Source: Globodera rostochiensis
Lineage: Eukaryota; Nematoda; Chromadorea; Rhabditida; Heteroderidae
NCBI GenBank assembly: GCA_018350325.1
Contig: JAEVLN010000033.1
Coordinates: forward strand, 124,001 to 188,000
DNA: 64,000 bases
Reading direction: 5' to 3'
A program made the position numbers and the translations under genes. How positions within the stretch are numbered: the stretch's first letter is position 1; each line of letters opens with the position of its first letter. This document shows, one piece after another, positions 1-10,116 of the stretch. The notes below the pieces were generated by a model. The model was not told the origin of the DNA and did not search any database. It worked only from the letters and a program-made list of their open reading frames with translations.

Positions 1-79
1 TTGTGGTATTATTTTAAGTAACTTTTAGCATTAAACAGTTTTAATTTAATTGTTTTTGTATTTTTTATTTAATATTTCA

Positions 80-135
80 AATACGCCGATTAATAAATAA
101 TAGTGTTGTCTCATTGTTTTATATAGCATGTATCC
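80..135. repeat. Duplicated segment, copy at 33420-33475
   Basis: The stretch with ACGCCGATTA, TGTCTCATTG and TTTTATATA recurs at 33420-33475 in the same orientation with small gaps. It is one of many diverged, same-strand duplications in this window. It lies just upstream of the exon candidate at 161, and nothing in it looks coding. Confidence 0.6.
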
Positions 136-160
136 AAACTTTCACGGTTATTTCAATTAG

Positions 161-246
161 CAAAAAGGCCGGTGATTGAAACAAAGACAAATATATTGTT
201 TAAATTAATTTATCAAATCATTTTTTTATTTCCATTACCATATTGA
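161..246 (+). CDS. Exon candidate, KRPVIET family, copy 1
   Basis: Function not recognised. The exon would start after the acceptor TTTCAATTAG, in phase with two leading bases, and read KRPVIETKTNIL to a TGA at 244-246. A related copy lies at 57645 after the acceptor CATTTAG. Between the copies GTG-ATT becomes GTC-ATC, so Val and Ile are kept through third-position changes, as expected for a translated frame. Only the first dozen codons are supported by the comparison; the AT-rich remainder may be intron, and no donor site was fixed. Confidence 0.35.
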
Positions 247-639
247 AAAGCCTATTTTTAATCACTTTTTGGGATTACTTTAATATTATAAATTAATTTC
301 TGTAGTATTATTTAAACAAATATATTAAACGAATTTATTTTAAAAATCAATTTAATTTATTTTTAATTTAATGTTTGACGCGAAAAAATCGCACGATCAT
401 AAAAGGATCCAAATGCTTTCGAAGAGTAATATTTAATTTTCTTAGATTAATTATTCTACATATCTTTATTTAAATTGTGTCATTTTGTGTTAAATATTCT
501 ATTCTAACATATTCTTTACAAATTGTATTACTTTATGAAATTTATTGTTTTTCAATGATAAAAATTTATTTGAAGTTTTATAATATTTTTTGCTGATTCT
601 AAATTATCTTTTTATGATATTTCTTTTTTTATTAACACT

Positions 640-765
640 TTTTTTCACGACTGTCTCTCGTAACCAGATCTCGGTTAAAGAAATTTGTATTTATTTATTA
701 TTGAATTTGTACAGTTAACAATTATTTTACTTACAAATTTGTTTTCATAACTTGGTCTTTGGATG
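640..765. repeat. Duplicated segment A1 (copy at about 1740-1910)
   Basis: The run TCGTAACCAGATCTCGG, then TTAAAGAAATTTGTA, ATTGAATTTGTACAG, TTAACAATTAT, CTTACAAATTTG and CATAACTTGGTCTT appears here and again at about 1740-1910 in the same order and strand. A shorter relative of the first part lies at 35645-35675. A frame through 704-847 is open for 48 codons in this copy, but the other copy has a 1-bp shift, so coding is not supported. Confidence 0.75.
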
Positions 766-1185
766 TAGATGATGTCGCGCATCTTATGCTCGGTTTTATT
801 GTAAACTATTTGTACATGCTTGAAAAAAATTGTAGACAATTTATGTGATCACTACTTCTTTGAAAATTTGGTTTTAAATGGCTTCTGCGGATAACATTCC
901 CATTCAAAATTGAAATTTAAAATATAAATATAAAAGAATAGGTCTAGATTTAATAATACAACCTTTGCAACTTTATACACCAATAAATATTAAATGATTT
1001 ACAAATCTATTTATCTAAAAATAGGCGAAATTTATAGATAATAATATTTTTTTTTATTTGCCGAATTTTCAAAATTGTATAACCGCTGTAAATGTTCAGA
1101 GAAAGTATGAAAGAATCATTTACATCTTTTTGTCTTTTGTCAAGAAATTTTTCAAAAATTTAAGTTTTTTGAGAATTTTTATTCA

Positions 1186-1335
1186 CCTTTGGGGGTCGGC
1201 GTTGCCGATAGGGGCGGGAATTTTTAATTTTTTACTCAATTTGTTAGGGCATTTGCAACCAAATTTTTAAAAATGGCAAAATTTTTGAAGCTTTTTAAGA
1301 ATGGGAGAAGTTCTCCGTCGAACAAAAATCGGCAA
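1186..1335 (-). repeat. Dispersed repeat with GGCGTTGCCGATAGGGGCG core
   Basis: A member of a dispersed family whose parts are a GC-rich core like GGCGGTGCCGATAGGCGCC, a Lys/Phe-codon-rich middle (ACTCAATTTGTTAGGG, ATTTGCAACC) and an end like GCTTTTTAAGAATGGGAGAAG. Other members lie at 5985-6075, 12440-12512, 16839-16911, 21238-21355, 33985-34180, 35955-36015, 56030-56260 and 58560-58610. Probably an old transposon or SINE-like family. No transposase is visible. Confidence 0.6.
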
Positions 1336-1739
1336 TCTTTGTTAAGAAAATTGAAGAAAATTCATGAGATGTTGTTTTTCAAGCTATTTTATTAAATTCT
1401 TATTACTGTTAAGTTGCCATAGTTTTTTAATAAATTTATAGTTACTGTGGTTGGGAAACCTCAATTGTTGCGTTGGCAAAGGTTTTGTTGAAATTCGGGG
1501 TTAAAAATGGCTAAGTCGGGTTTTGTTCGTTTTTATTTATTTTAACAATTTTTTTTGGGATTTATGAGTGTATATTTTTTGTAGTCTGGTAGCTTTAATC
1601 CAGAGTGAATTAAAGTTTTTGGTTTCTCTTTATTGTTTTGTTTTTTTTGTTGTATTTTTTTGTGTTTTTTTTTTGGGTTTTATATGCCCCTCTATTTATA
1701 TTATTTATTTTCTATTTTTTATAATTTATGTCACTTTAT

Positions 1740-1912
1740 CAAACGCTTTTTATGATATTTCTTTTTTAATTACCACTTTTTTTCACGGCTGTCTCGTAAC
1801 CAGATCTCGGTTAAAGAAATTTGTATTATTTGTTTTTATTTATTATTGAATTTGTACAGTTAACAATTATCTTACTTACAAATTTGACTTTCATAACTTG
1901 GTCTTCGGAAGG
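1740..1912. repeat. Duplicated segment A2 (copy of 640-765)
   Basis: The second copy of the segment at 640-765, roughly 90 percent alike by eye. After CATAACTTGGTCTT the copies diverge, with CGGAAGGAATTTGTG here and TGGATGTAGATGATG in the first. The distance between copies is about 1.1 kb. Confidence 0.75.
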
Positions 1913-3054
1913 AATTTGTGTCGCATCTGAATTTCGGTCACACTATTAAAATTTTAAAGAATCTGAGTGTCCTTTATTGAACAACTTTTTTAAAAGTTTT
2001 CATGCATTAGATATTAACAAACTGTTTTAACATTTAATTTGTTGGAAGTGATAATTAATTTTTACAAAATTAGTAAAAATAATAAAATTAGAGAAATTTT
2101 GGAACTGAAAAGCGATTTTAATTTTGTAGAGAATTTTTTAAATGATTTATACTTAAATTTTTAATTTCTTTTAATATTGTTTTTTTATATACATTAGATT
2201 TACCATGACTTCGACAATCATATTTTCCCCGACTTTTGTTGTAGAAAACTTAAATATATATTTATTAAAATAAATTTTATATAATACGTTTAATAATACA
2301 TAAATAATTTCTATAACTTTTGTTCAATGTATCAGCATTTTATTAGAAAATTTTGCTTACTACCACGCTTTTAGTAATTATTTCTTATATAATTACTGTC
2401 GCACCATTCCATTAAATTATTTTCGTATTAACAAGCTTATATTTATTATTTTAAATAAATTTCTAATATTTACTAATAATTAATGCATAATTGGTTGTTA
2501 CAGTTCATCAATTGGGTGCATGCTTATATCTGCTATCATCACGAAATAGCTAATTTTATTGAAATATTAATTAACATTTCAATTCTTTAATATCTTTATT
2601 GTCTTGATTCTGTATAATTATAATTGTATTTCAACAAAGTTTTCGAGCCCTGCCCGATAATGAGTTTGACGCTTTCATGCCGTCAAACCTTAATATTTAA
2701 ATATTAAAAATATAACAATGCCCTAATTTTATACTGATATGAATGAAATTATGAAAATTATTTTCAAGGTTATTTTAGACGTTATTTGCTTTAAATCTAA
2801 TCTTGTTTTCTTAAATATTTTAGCTGATTTATTCAAATTTGGATGTAAAAAAATAGAATTGATTGGCTCACTTGATCTCATCTATTTAAAAATTGAACTT
2901 TTTGTTGTATAGTCTGCAAAATTGACAGAGCTGTTCAACGCATTTTTCATTTTACATAAATAAAAGTTATTAAAGTAATTTTATGAATGAATTATTTCTT
3001 TATCAATCTTATATTTTTTTTATTTCATGCATTCATTTGGGCACTTAAAGCGCC
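1913..3054. other. AT-rich stretch, no gene recognised
   Basis: Mostly T-rich single-copy-looking DNA. The only GC-richer islands are near 2215-2235 (GACTTCGACAATC then CCCCGACTTTTG) and 2645-2690 (GAGCCCTGCCCGATAATG). Neither has a convincing pair of splice sites. Confidence 0.4.
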
Positions 3055-3312
3055 GGTTTGTTTTTGCAATTTAATTTCTTATTTTATAGCTTTAAATTGA
3101 TTTGTATTAAGTAAAACGCCATTTAGAATTGTTATCAGCATTGTTAAAAAAATTGCTTGGTTTAAACTAGTTGATAACTTTGATTTAAAATTGAATAAAA
3201 AAATCCCTCACTTTTTATATTTATTAAAATAATATTTTTGCTGAACATTTAATTAAAATTATAAACATTACACTTTTTGCATTGCAGTTAAAGCAGTCGA
3301 GAGCTGGTGACT
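3055..3312 (+). repeat. Duplicated segment B1 with exon-like 3' end
   Basis: The segment is a diverged copy of 42385-42640 in the same orientation. Both end in a pyrimidine-rich tract, TTGCAG, and then TTRAAGCAGTCGA, which looks like a conserved acceptor and the first bases of an exon. In this copy GAGAGCTG is followed by GTGACT, a possible donor about 19 bases into the exon. The short exon is too brief to assign a frame. Confidence 0.6.
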
Positions 3313-3345
3313 AAATAGGCCTTGCTTTTTTTAGTTATTTAGGGG

Positions 3346-3939
3346 TGTAACATAAGTTCTGTCCTATCGTAATTTGAATTTTTTGAGTAGCGAGAACAAA
3401 GATGCTAGAAGCCTCATGCAAAATTTGAAATTTATTTTTCCACCCCTTAATTTTTTATGAAAACCTAACTTTACTCCAGCAGAAATTTTGGGAAATTGGC
3501 AATTTAGGGACAATTTTTTAGCAATACAATTAAAAGTACAAAATTTTATGCTGGACGAAAAATTTTTAATTTTTGCCGACTTGACAAGCAATATTTAAGA
3601 TTCCAAAATACATAAAACAGGGTCTGATCATGAAAAATTTTGTTTTCGTCCACCCCTGCCTTCAATTGACTAATTTTTTGCAAGAGCCTGGGTTGGTTTT
3701 TGTCCCAGAGAAAATTCGTGGGAAATCAGTGGGCGAATGTCAGTTTTGGGCATGGTCGCTAGAGGCACCATAAAAAATCATCAAAAGTGGACGAGTCTTG
3801 GGCTTGGTTGAAAAATGAGTAAACATGTAGACGAACAAAATAAAAACAGAGCAAGTGAATCCATTGCGTTTGTTGATTTTTTATGCAAATGCATTAATAA
3901 ATAACAACAAAAACATAGAGGGACAAAACTTATGTTACA
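3346..3939. mobile_element. 594-bp inverted-repeat DNA transposon remnant
   Basis: The ends are near-perfect inverted repeats of about 19 bp: TGTAACATAAGTTCTGTCC on the left, and the right end read from the other strand gives TGTAACATAAGTTTTGTCC. I do not see a clean target duplication. Inside, around 3690-3780, the plus strand reads in part MSVLGMVARGTIK, which faintly recalls the VMVWGM.. motif of Tc1/mariner transposases, but frames are broken. Best read as a decayed, non-autonomous Tc1/mariner-like element; the class assignment is inference. Confidence 0.6.
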
Positions 3940-4344
3940 TTTTGTTGTAGTTTTTTAATAAATTTTAAATATTTTTATTGATTTTAACTTGTTTTTAAGT
4001 TCGTTCACATGTTTGTTATATGATTAAATGATATATTTTAATTGCTTTCTTTAGTTTTTTAATAAAACTTCTAAGGCACTCTATATTTGTACTTTTTTCT
4101 ATGAATTCTTTTAAAATTAAATTAAAATTTTTGTAGGTTTTTAATGAATTTTAAATTTTTTTGTTGTTTTAACTTGTTTTTTAATTCATTTCACATGTTT
4201 TATATGATTGAAGGATATTTTAATTAATTTTTACAATTGTAATATTAAATTTTACACGTTTGTTCGAAAACATTGTCTTTTGCAGATACATAAAAATAAA
4301 ATAAAAAGGCTATTGCCCGCATTTGACTTCTTCCATTGAATTTG

Positions 4345-4440
4345 GGGTTTTTTTCGTTTTCTTTATATGATTTCGGTTTCAGCTAAACTTATAAATTTAA
4401 ATTATATTGTTAATAATTTAATCAATTAATTCTTTTTGAT
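4345..4440. repeat. Duplicated segment with TTTCGGTTTCAGCTAAACT
   Basis: The string TTTCGGTTTCAG, then CTAAACTTATAAATT, recurs at 41755-41785 on the same strand. The TTTCAG looks like a splice acceptor preserved in both copies, but the sequence after it is too AT-rich to read as an exon. One more pair in the duplication network. Confidence 0.5.
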
Positions 4441-4459
4441 AACAATTTTGTTTTACTCG

Positions 4460-4520
4460 TCAGGAAGTGTGGTTCTCCTTCGGTGGATTTATCTGCTTCT
4501 CCTTTAGTGGACAATCGGAT
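4460..4520 (+). other. GC-richer island, coding undecided
   Basis: The island GGAAGTGTGGTTCTCC to TTTTCCC is open in two plus frames. One reads RKCGSPSVDLSASPLVDN, the other QEVWFSFGGFICFSFSGQ. A CAG just before it could be an acceptor. With two competing frames and no paralogue, I call it only as an exon-like island. Confidence 0.25.
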
Positions 4521-4692
4521 TTTCCCATATAATGTCATTTTTTTATTTTTGTTTTGATTCAAGTGGTAAAATCTCTTTAACAAAAATATAACTTTTTTTC
4601 ACAAATTAATTTAATATAAATTAAACATAGTCTTTTTTACATACAAATTATTTATTTTTATTATTTTATAAAACTTCGTACGTTGGATTCAT

Positions 4693-4842
4693 ATGTTAAG
4701 GTTGAATATTTCTCCTGTGATAAATTCTTTTTTTTATTGGTTCGATTTATTAATAATCTTTTGCCCAAATCAGCCGTTCATTGACATAAAAATTATTGAA
4801 TATTTCATTTTTAAATATTGTTTAATTAAATATTTGAATTAA
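4693..4842 (+). CDS. Small ATG frame, 49 codons, paralogue at 60.7 kb
   Basis: Function not recognised. The frame starts MLRLNISPVINSFFYW and contains FCPNQPFIDIKIIEYF near residues 28-43. The segment at 60665-60730 is a paralogue on the same strand, and in the same frame it reads FCAPPSFIGIKIVELS. The shared pattern F-C-four residues-F-I-x-I-K-I-V/I-E, with Gly to Asp and Val to Ile changes, favours translation of this frame. The N-terminal part is hydrophobic. The 60.7-kb copy carries TAA where this one has TTA, just upstream of the shared block. It may be an exon rather than a whole gene. Confidence 0.35.
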   Translation: MLRLNISPVINSFFYWFDLLIIFCPNQPFIDIKIIEYFIFKYCLIKYLN

Positions 4843-5468
4843 TTATTTTATTTTTCAATTAAAAAAAGTAATTACATTTTTGTTGCGTCACGCGTTTGTC
4901 AATTTAATTCATTCCATCCTTATTTTAAGTAGTATTTTAAATATTTTAGATATCATAATATGGAGACATTATTATATTAATATTATTAATTTATTTATCA
5001 CTTTATATATAAAAATACAGCTATTGTTTTGAAGGTGGGCTCGCTAGCTATACTTCTAAACCTTGTTATATATATTTATTTATTTAGTAGTTATTTATCA
5101 ATGTCGATGTTTTTGTGATCTTTTTATCAAACTTTTTTGAAAATTATTAACTCAGCTTTCGTATTATTATTTATATTATGAACTCGGCTTATATTTAATT
5201 TTATGACCAAAACTTTTTTCTATTATTAAGCTGAGCTTATATATTGTCTATTTTACTAATGGCTTAGACACTAAATTCATCAATGGATACCCGGTCAAAC
5301 GCATGATAGCATAATAATTATAATTGTTTATTTCTAGTTAATCGCTTTTTGAATAAGATCATTAAATCAGAGAAAATTAATTTACTTTCATACAAAATTT
5401 TATATATCATTTAAATGCTTAATTATTTTTTATTTGATTTAATTTTTTATCTAAGTATATTTCTTTAG

Positions 5469-5559
5469 AGAAGCAAATAGAAAACTGGTTGGTTCAGAGT
5501 ATTGCCAATCTCAAAAAACAGAAGCTAAAAAAAGAAGCCAACACTTCATTTTGTCCTAG
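5469..5559 (+). CDS. Exon candidate, Lys/Gln-rich
   Basis: Function not recognised. After the acceptor ATATTTCTTTAG one base is left over, then a 29-codon frame runs to TAG and begins EANRKLVGSEYCQSQKTEAK. The island is clearly richer in G and C than its flanks. No paralogue was found, and the 3' end could be a stop or an unseen donor. Confidence 0.3.
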
Positions 5560-5684
5560 CGCTGTTAAAGATTCTGTTTTTTTTTTTAAAATTTCGGCGT
5601 TGTAGAAGGAGAAATTTCTTAATGCGCTGGCTTTAATTCATTTTATTATTAATTCAGAATTATAGAAGAAAGAATTTATGCATT

Positions 5685-5722
5685 GTTAATTTGTTCTGCC
5701 AACTGAGCTACACATTCATCTT
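5685..5722 (-). other. tRNA-derived fragment (5' half, A box)
   Basis: On the minus strand the sequence reads TGTGTAGCTCAGTTGGCAGA, which matches the 5' half of a tRNA: the end of the acceptor stem, then TAGCTCAGTTGG, an exact RNA polymerase III A box. No anticodon arm or B box follows, so it is a tRNA pseudogene or the head of an old SINE, not a working tRNA. Confidence 0.5.
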
Positions 5723-5984
5723 AACGAAGCAAATTTTTTTTTCTACAGCGAGGATAAACTATAATTTTATTTTATTTATTCGCTATTTATAAATTAATTG
5801 AGAGTCTCGGTTCTCGAGTGAGAAATTTCTGGGTTTTTTGGTTCTCGATCTCGGGGTCATTTCTCAGTCTAGAAAAACGAGACTTGAAACCTAGACTTTT
5901 TAGACAGTTAAAGATTCGCTTTTTGATGAGAATTCATTACAGAATTCTTAGCTTGAAATGAAAAATACATAATGCCTCAGTGGT

Positions 5985-6075
5985 TTAAGCATTTTGCAAA
6001 TCTCTTAACAAATTGGGTCAATTTCAAAACCTTTTCTCGGCGGCAGTTTTTTGCATAATTGTTCCGTGCGATTCT
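5985..6075 (+). repeat. Dispersed-repeat copy (CTTAACAAATTGGG .. CTCGGCGGCAG)
   Basis: The order TTTTGCAAATCTCTTAAC, AAATTGGG, CAAAACC and TCGGCGGCAG matches the dispersed family also found at 34085-34150 and 56165-56235. This copy is truncated after the GC-rich core. Confidence 0.5.
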
Positions 6076-6555
6076 TAAAAAATTTTTTAAGTTGGGCTTT
6101 TATTAAATTTATTTATTAAGAATGTATAAGTTTTTCTGTTCATTCACCTCTTTCAATTTTCTCATTTATTAAAATTTTATAGTGTTAAAATTAAAAATTT
6201 GAATTAAATGAGTTTTGATTGCCAACTTATAGTATACATAAATTTGGTGTTAAAATAAAACATCGTTTAGATTCATATTTATTTTACCTATTACCTAGAT
6301 GTTGTTTTTCTATTTTTAACATTATTAATATCATTAAGAAACATTTTTGAGGATTTATTAAAAATTTGGGCTTGATATTATTATACCTTAAGTTTTTGTA
6401 GCTTTTGATGCAAGCATATATAGTGCCATGAATATTGTTAAATTAGATAATTATTTTAGATTTAATTTTATAGCTAGTTTGTTTGCGTGCAAAATAAAAT
6501 TTTTTAAGAATCGGATTGCTTATGATTTAATATTAATTTTTATCGATAAATAATG

Positions 6556-6709
6556 TTATTTGATCTTTCCATTTTGGGAAATGTCGTCGGCTTCGTTTCT
6601 TAGCATGACTGAATGGCCTATTTCGTGATGCGTTATTCTTGCGTTGTTGTAGGCGTGGTCCCCTGCCTCGGCCATGTCCTCCCTTGCCGTGAATTCGGCC
6701 TCAAATGTA
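6556..6709 (-). CDS. Terminal exon candidate with HEIGH motif
   Basis: The minus-strand exon follows the acceptor CTGAAAG and gives 50 codons to TAA, starting TFEAEFTAREDMAEAGDHAY; later it contains ARITHHEIGHSVMLRNEADD. GC content is far above the surroundings and the other minus frames are closed. HEIGH fits the HExxH zinc-binding signature of metallopeptidases, but there is no third His at the metzincin spacing, so a protease role is only a possibility. Joining the 26-base exon at 6804-6779 keeps the frame open across the intron. The C-terminus ends naturally in NGKIK-stop. A match by chance cannot be excluded. Confidence 0.45.
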
Positions 6710-6778
6710 CTTTCAGTTTTAAGCAGAAAATTAATTTATTAGACGTCTGATGTCTCAAAGGTTTTTGCTGCAACTCAC

Positions 6779-6804
6779 CCTTGAAGACCTTGCAATATCT
6801 GATT
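6779..6804 (-). CDS. 26-base micro-exon of the HEIGH gene
   Basis: On the minus strand a TAGTTACAG acceptor, 26 bases and then GGTGAGTTG give textbook borders. The exon encodes NQILQGLQ and its last two bases join the T at 6709 to make Gly, continuing straight into TFEAEF. The intron to the terminal exon would be 69 bases (6778-6710). Confidence 0.45.
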
Positions 6805-6934
6805 CTGTAACTATTAGGTATTACATTTAAATAATAACCAATTATTTTGTCACATACCTAGTTGATTTATTCATATTTTATATGATTATCAATTATCCTT
6901 ATATAGATTTGAATTTTCCGTGTTTGTCATACAG

Positions 6935-7187
6935 TTCATTTTAATATATAAATTTCAATTTTTATTTTAACTTAAAAAATAATAAAGTAAGTTATATTTT
7001 TTCCAGAGTATTAATGTAAGAGTATCGACGTCGCGCGGTGGCATGACTCATTTCATTGTTTGTCATAAAGTGCATTTTTAAGATATAATTTTCAATTTTT
7101 AAAAAATAATGAAGTAGTTATATTTTTTCAATTTGTAGAATATTCATGTCAATGTATCGAAGTCGCGCGATGGCATGACTCACCTTC
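6935..7187 (+). repeat. Tandem duplication of about 125 bp
   Basis: Two adjacent copies (about 6935-7060 and 7064-7187) share the order ATTTTCAATTTTT, ATAATRAAGTA, TTATATTTTTTC, then GTCGCGCGRTGGCATGACTCA. On the plus strand each copy has an acceptor-like TCCAG or TGTAG, followed by a frame reading SINVRVSTSRGGMTH in one and NIHVNVSKSRDGMTH in the other. This similarity could mean duplicated exons on the plus strand, but the minus-strand gene also uses part of the second copy as a donor. Confidence 0.65.
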
Positions 7188-7204
7188 ATCACTTGCAAAA
7201 TATA
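7184..7204 (-). CDS. 21-base micro-exon candidate
   Basis: Minus strand: an AG at 7206-7205, then 21 bases encoding YILQVMK, then the consensus donor GTGAGTC. It is phase 0 at both ends, so it would join NQILQGLQ of the next exon in frame. The acceptor lacks a strong pyrimidine tract, so it is the weakest of the three exons. Confidence 0.3.
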
Positions 7205-8367
7205 CTCTTTTTTACATTCAGCTTATTTATTTAGTTAGATTTTAAATGGCTTGTCGTATAACATTTTTATTCCGTGTCTATACATCCTGTTCATTTTCAG
7301 TAAGTCCCTGTAACTCACCCAACGCTGCTGTCCAAAGGAGTTGATGTATTAGCAGCTTCATTTTTGTACATTAGAGTACAATGAATCTTTTATTAGTATA
7401 TTCAATTTTCTTTTATTATAAAATATTTATGGATTTTTATTCTGTTCATTATCGCAGAATTTCTACAACTTTTTCAAATTTTTTTTGTTTTTATTATGTA
7501 TATTTTAAATTATTTTATATTTATATAAGCTCAAACTAAAGTATATAATTAATCGTTTATTTATTTTCTTTATCATACTATTTGTTAAATTTGATTAAAA
7601 TTTCGATATTTTTCATAAATTGAAATAAATTATTTTTAAAGTAAACTCATCATTAAATATTTTATTTATTCCCACTAGGCTCATTCATCAAATAGAAAAA
7701 AGTTTAAATTTTTTAAGGTGATTTTTTGCAATTTGTTGATTCGTTTATTTCATTACCTATGATCTGCGATCCCGGTTGATTGTTTCCCTGTTACTCATGG
7801 TTTTGTCTGCGAAGGTTTGATTACTTTATAGGCAAAGGATTATTTTAGAAATATAAATAATTTATCAAATGGTTTTGAATTGAATTTTATTAATAAGTAT
7901 TGTAAGGTTGAACTTGACTTATTTTGAATAGTGATTAATTTATTTTTATTTGAGCTTGTAATAAATTTATTTTGAAAAAGCTTTTAAACACATATCCGAT
8001 AATTAATTTATGATTATTTGCATTAGCTTTTTCAATATTTAATTAGAAATTAAAAGGTTTTTATTTTTTAATTATTTTATCTTTGATTAGTCCTTGTACA
8101 TAATACGACATTGGAAATAATGTTATCAGAATCACATGACGCGAAGAGTTTAATGAATTATTAAATTATTATATAATATGCTATTAATATTTTGCATTAT
8201 TATTATTCTTTTATAAAAATATGGTATAGATGATATAACAACGATATTATATTACTTTATTTTGTAGAATTAATCAAATTATTTATAAATATAAATTTAA
8301 GAATTGCATTATTTAGCACTTTGATTGTCAGGTTCATATTCAAGTATTTTAATCTTGATTGTTGCAG

Positions 8368-8404
8368 AACTCCATAATCTTTTGAACTATTTAGAATTTA
8401 TCAG
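8368..8404 (+). CDS. 37-base exon candidate, TTGCAG-AAC family
   Basis: A pyrimidine-rich tract and TGTTGCAG are followed by 37 bases and the donor GTAAAT. With two leading bases the frame reads LHNLLNYLEFI. Diverged relatives with the same acceptor stand at 61234 (37 bases, donor GTAATA) and 61685 (51 bases, donor GTAAAA). Copies in the other tandem units are at 12766-12802 and 17165-17201, where Asn3 of the peptide is Lys. The repeated acceptor-exon-donor arrangement is the main evidence; function is unknown. Confidence 0.4.
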
Positions 8405-8633
8405 GTAAATAATACTAATAGCGTTGTGTATTGTTTTATTGCTTCATTAATTGTTCAATAAATAAATCAAGAACTTTTCACCTACTAATTCATATTTTAA
8501 CTTCAATTGGCGATCCCTTTTCTCGTCAATGCTTCATATATTCTCCTCCGGGGAGTTTTCCCTTACAAAGCCCAGCAGTTTCAATTCCCGAGACCGTATA
8601 GGATGGAGGGCCACCGTCATTGTACCCTTTTAC

Positions 8634-8760
8634 CCTGAATAAAGCCATTGCTGTTGGTTGTCCATGTTTGGGTTGAGGGATGCGTTATAAATGGACGGGC
8701 CATTCCCATCAGATTCAGTCTCAATAATGTTTAGAAGCGAAGCATAATGGATCCGTTCAG
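8634..8760 (-). CDS. 127-base exon candidate in GC-rich island
   Basis: On the minus strand the acceptor AAACTTAG is followed by a frame starting ERIHYASLLNIIETESDGNG and ending in DNQQQWLYS before AGG|GTAAAAGG. Downstream, 8633-8541, a different minus frame stays open for 34 codons (GYNDGGPPSYTVSG) to a TGA. Plus frames are also partly open, as expected at about 50 percent GC, so the strand is not certain. Tandem copies lie 4398 and 8797 bp further on. No family recognised. Confidence 0.35.
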
Positions 8761-8847
8761 CTAAGTTTAAGGCAAAATACAAAACAAAAATGCTTTTTCA
8801 AGGAAAAAACACGAAATTGAGACAAAACCATTTTTAAGGGCTTGGCA

Positions 8848-8955
8848 ATGAAAGGAATAGCGCCGTCCAACACCTTTTTGCTTTCGCTGATTGCCTTTCT
8901 TATTGTTTTTCGCTCTCGCTTGGACACTACCACAGCAACTCCGACCCCGCATGAC
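8848..8955 (+). CDS. First-exon candidate with signal peptide
   Basis: The ATG at 8848 starts MKGIAPSNTFLLSLIAFLIV, a short polar N-terminus and a hydrophobic core, followed by a Thr/Pro-rich stretch (TTTATPTPHD). This is typical of a secreted or membrane protein. A donor GTAAAT stands directly after Asp36, and a 38-base intron ending TCTTCGCAG would join it in frame to KSRKLSFKNKF at 8994. On the opposite strand a 61-codon frame overlaps, so the strand is not proven. Exact copies start at 13246 and 17645. Confidence 0.4.
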
Positions 8956-9051
8956 GTAAATAAAATTTCCCGGACGTTCTTATCTCTTCGCAGAAAAGTC
9001 GCAAGCTTAGCTTCAAAAACAAATTTGTAGAAAATTTTGTGGGATTTAAGG

Positions 9052-9332
9052 CAGGGCTGTCAAATCTGAGGTTTTAGCCTATTTTGTGGCTTTTTGATAG
9101 CCCGATAAGGCTAAAGATTTAAAATGAACACAAAATGAATAGGATAACACTGAGCAATCAATTTATCTGCCAAAAATTGTTGAAAAATTGTCAAAAATTT
9201 GCGAGACCACTGCCTCCTCGGCAAAAAAAATTAAAAACCGGGACTTCCGACTTTCGAAAAAGGGCCCATTTTCTTGAAATTCAAAAATCGAAAGAAAAAA
9301 ACGTCGAAAATCAAAATTTCGAGACAGCCCTG
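9052..9332. mobile_element. 281-bp hAT-like MITE fragment
   Basis: The ends are CAGGGCTGTC and its reverse complement GACAGCCCTG, and CAGGG is a common hAT terminus. The 8 bases outside (ATTTAAGG left, GCTGGTAC right) do not match, so there is no visible target duplication. The interior is A-rich with no transposase frame. The identical element sits at the same place in the other tandem units, so it predates the triplication. Confidence 0.55.
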
Positions 9333-9399
9333 GCTGGTACCTTGGTTGATATGTTCAAGTTTAATTATTTAGTAAGGTTTTTTATTTAAAAAGGTAGGA

Positions 9400-10110
9400 A
9401 TCATAATTTAAATTGAAATTTTATAATTGAATTGAGGATCTTTTCATAAATACATTTCTGGAATTGTTATATATTTTTTGATAAGAAATAGACTAAATAT
9501 TTTATTTATTACTCTAAAAGATATGATTAAATTTAACTATCGTAAACGATTGTATTAATGTTTGAAAATATTTCTTTCTTTAATGTAATGTTAGCATGAA
9601 ATTATTTGTTTGGTAAATATATGAAAGCAAGAAATATTAAGCTGTCTAGATGAGTTTTTTTAGAATTTTAATATCATTATTAATTAATTTATTGTTGATA
9701 AATATTTTTTTATTTTGAATAATTTTAGATTTATGCTTGATCATATAATGTGATTTATTTATCTTAAAATGAGAATCACGTTTTGAGGTCGAGATCTGTC
9801 TTGCGAAGTTTTTTTTATTAAAAAAAAGTTTATCTTTGTCTATAATAATTGAAATAATGAATTATTATTTTTTATCATACCACATAATTGTTTAAATAAA
9901 AGCAATATCATTTATGGCATACTTCTTGTCACATTTATTCTGTGATTTAATTTTAATTATTATTATGAAAAAAGTTTGCATATCAATATAATGATTACTG
10001 GAATTTTGTTTCGTTTGTCACACATTTACTAGCAAGTATTTCAGCCGTGAAGAATTGGTATTTTTTATTTTCATAAAAATGAAGCTATGTGCTTTTAAAC
10101 TTTTAATGTT
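9400..10110. other. AT-rich stretch within tandem unit
   Basis: No exon-like island, about 80 percent A+T by eye, with many TTTATTT and AATAAT runs. It would be intron if the flanking exon candidates belong to one gene. The same content is repeated in units 2 and 3. Confidence 0.4.
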
Positions 10111-10116
10111 TTACAG

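Noticed and set aside
7757..7806. Minus exon between CTTCGCAG and GTAATG
   Set aside because: Splice sites look good, but all three frames meet a stop, including TAG as the last codon of the frame starting MSNRETINRDRRS.
9135..9389. 84-codon frame in tandem unit 1
   Set aside because: It lies mostly inside the hAT-like fragment and is frameshifted in units 2 and 3.
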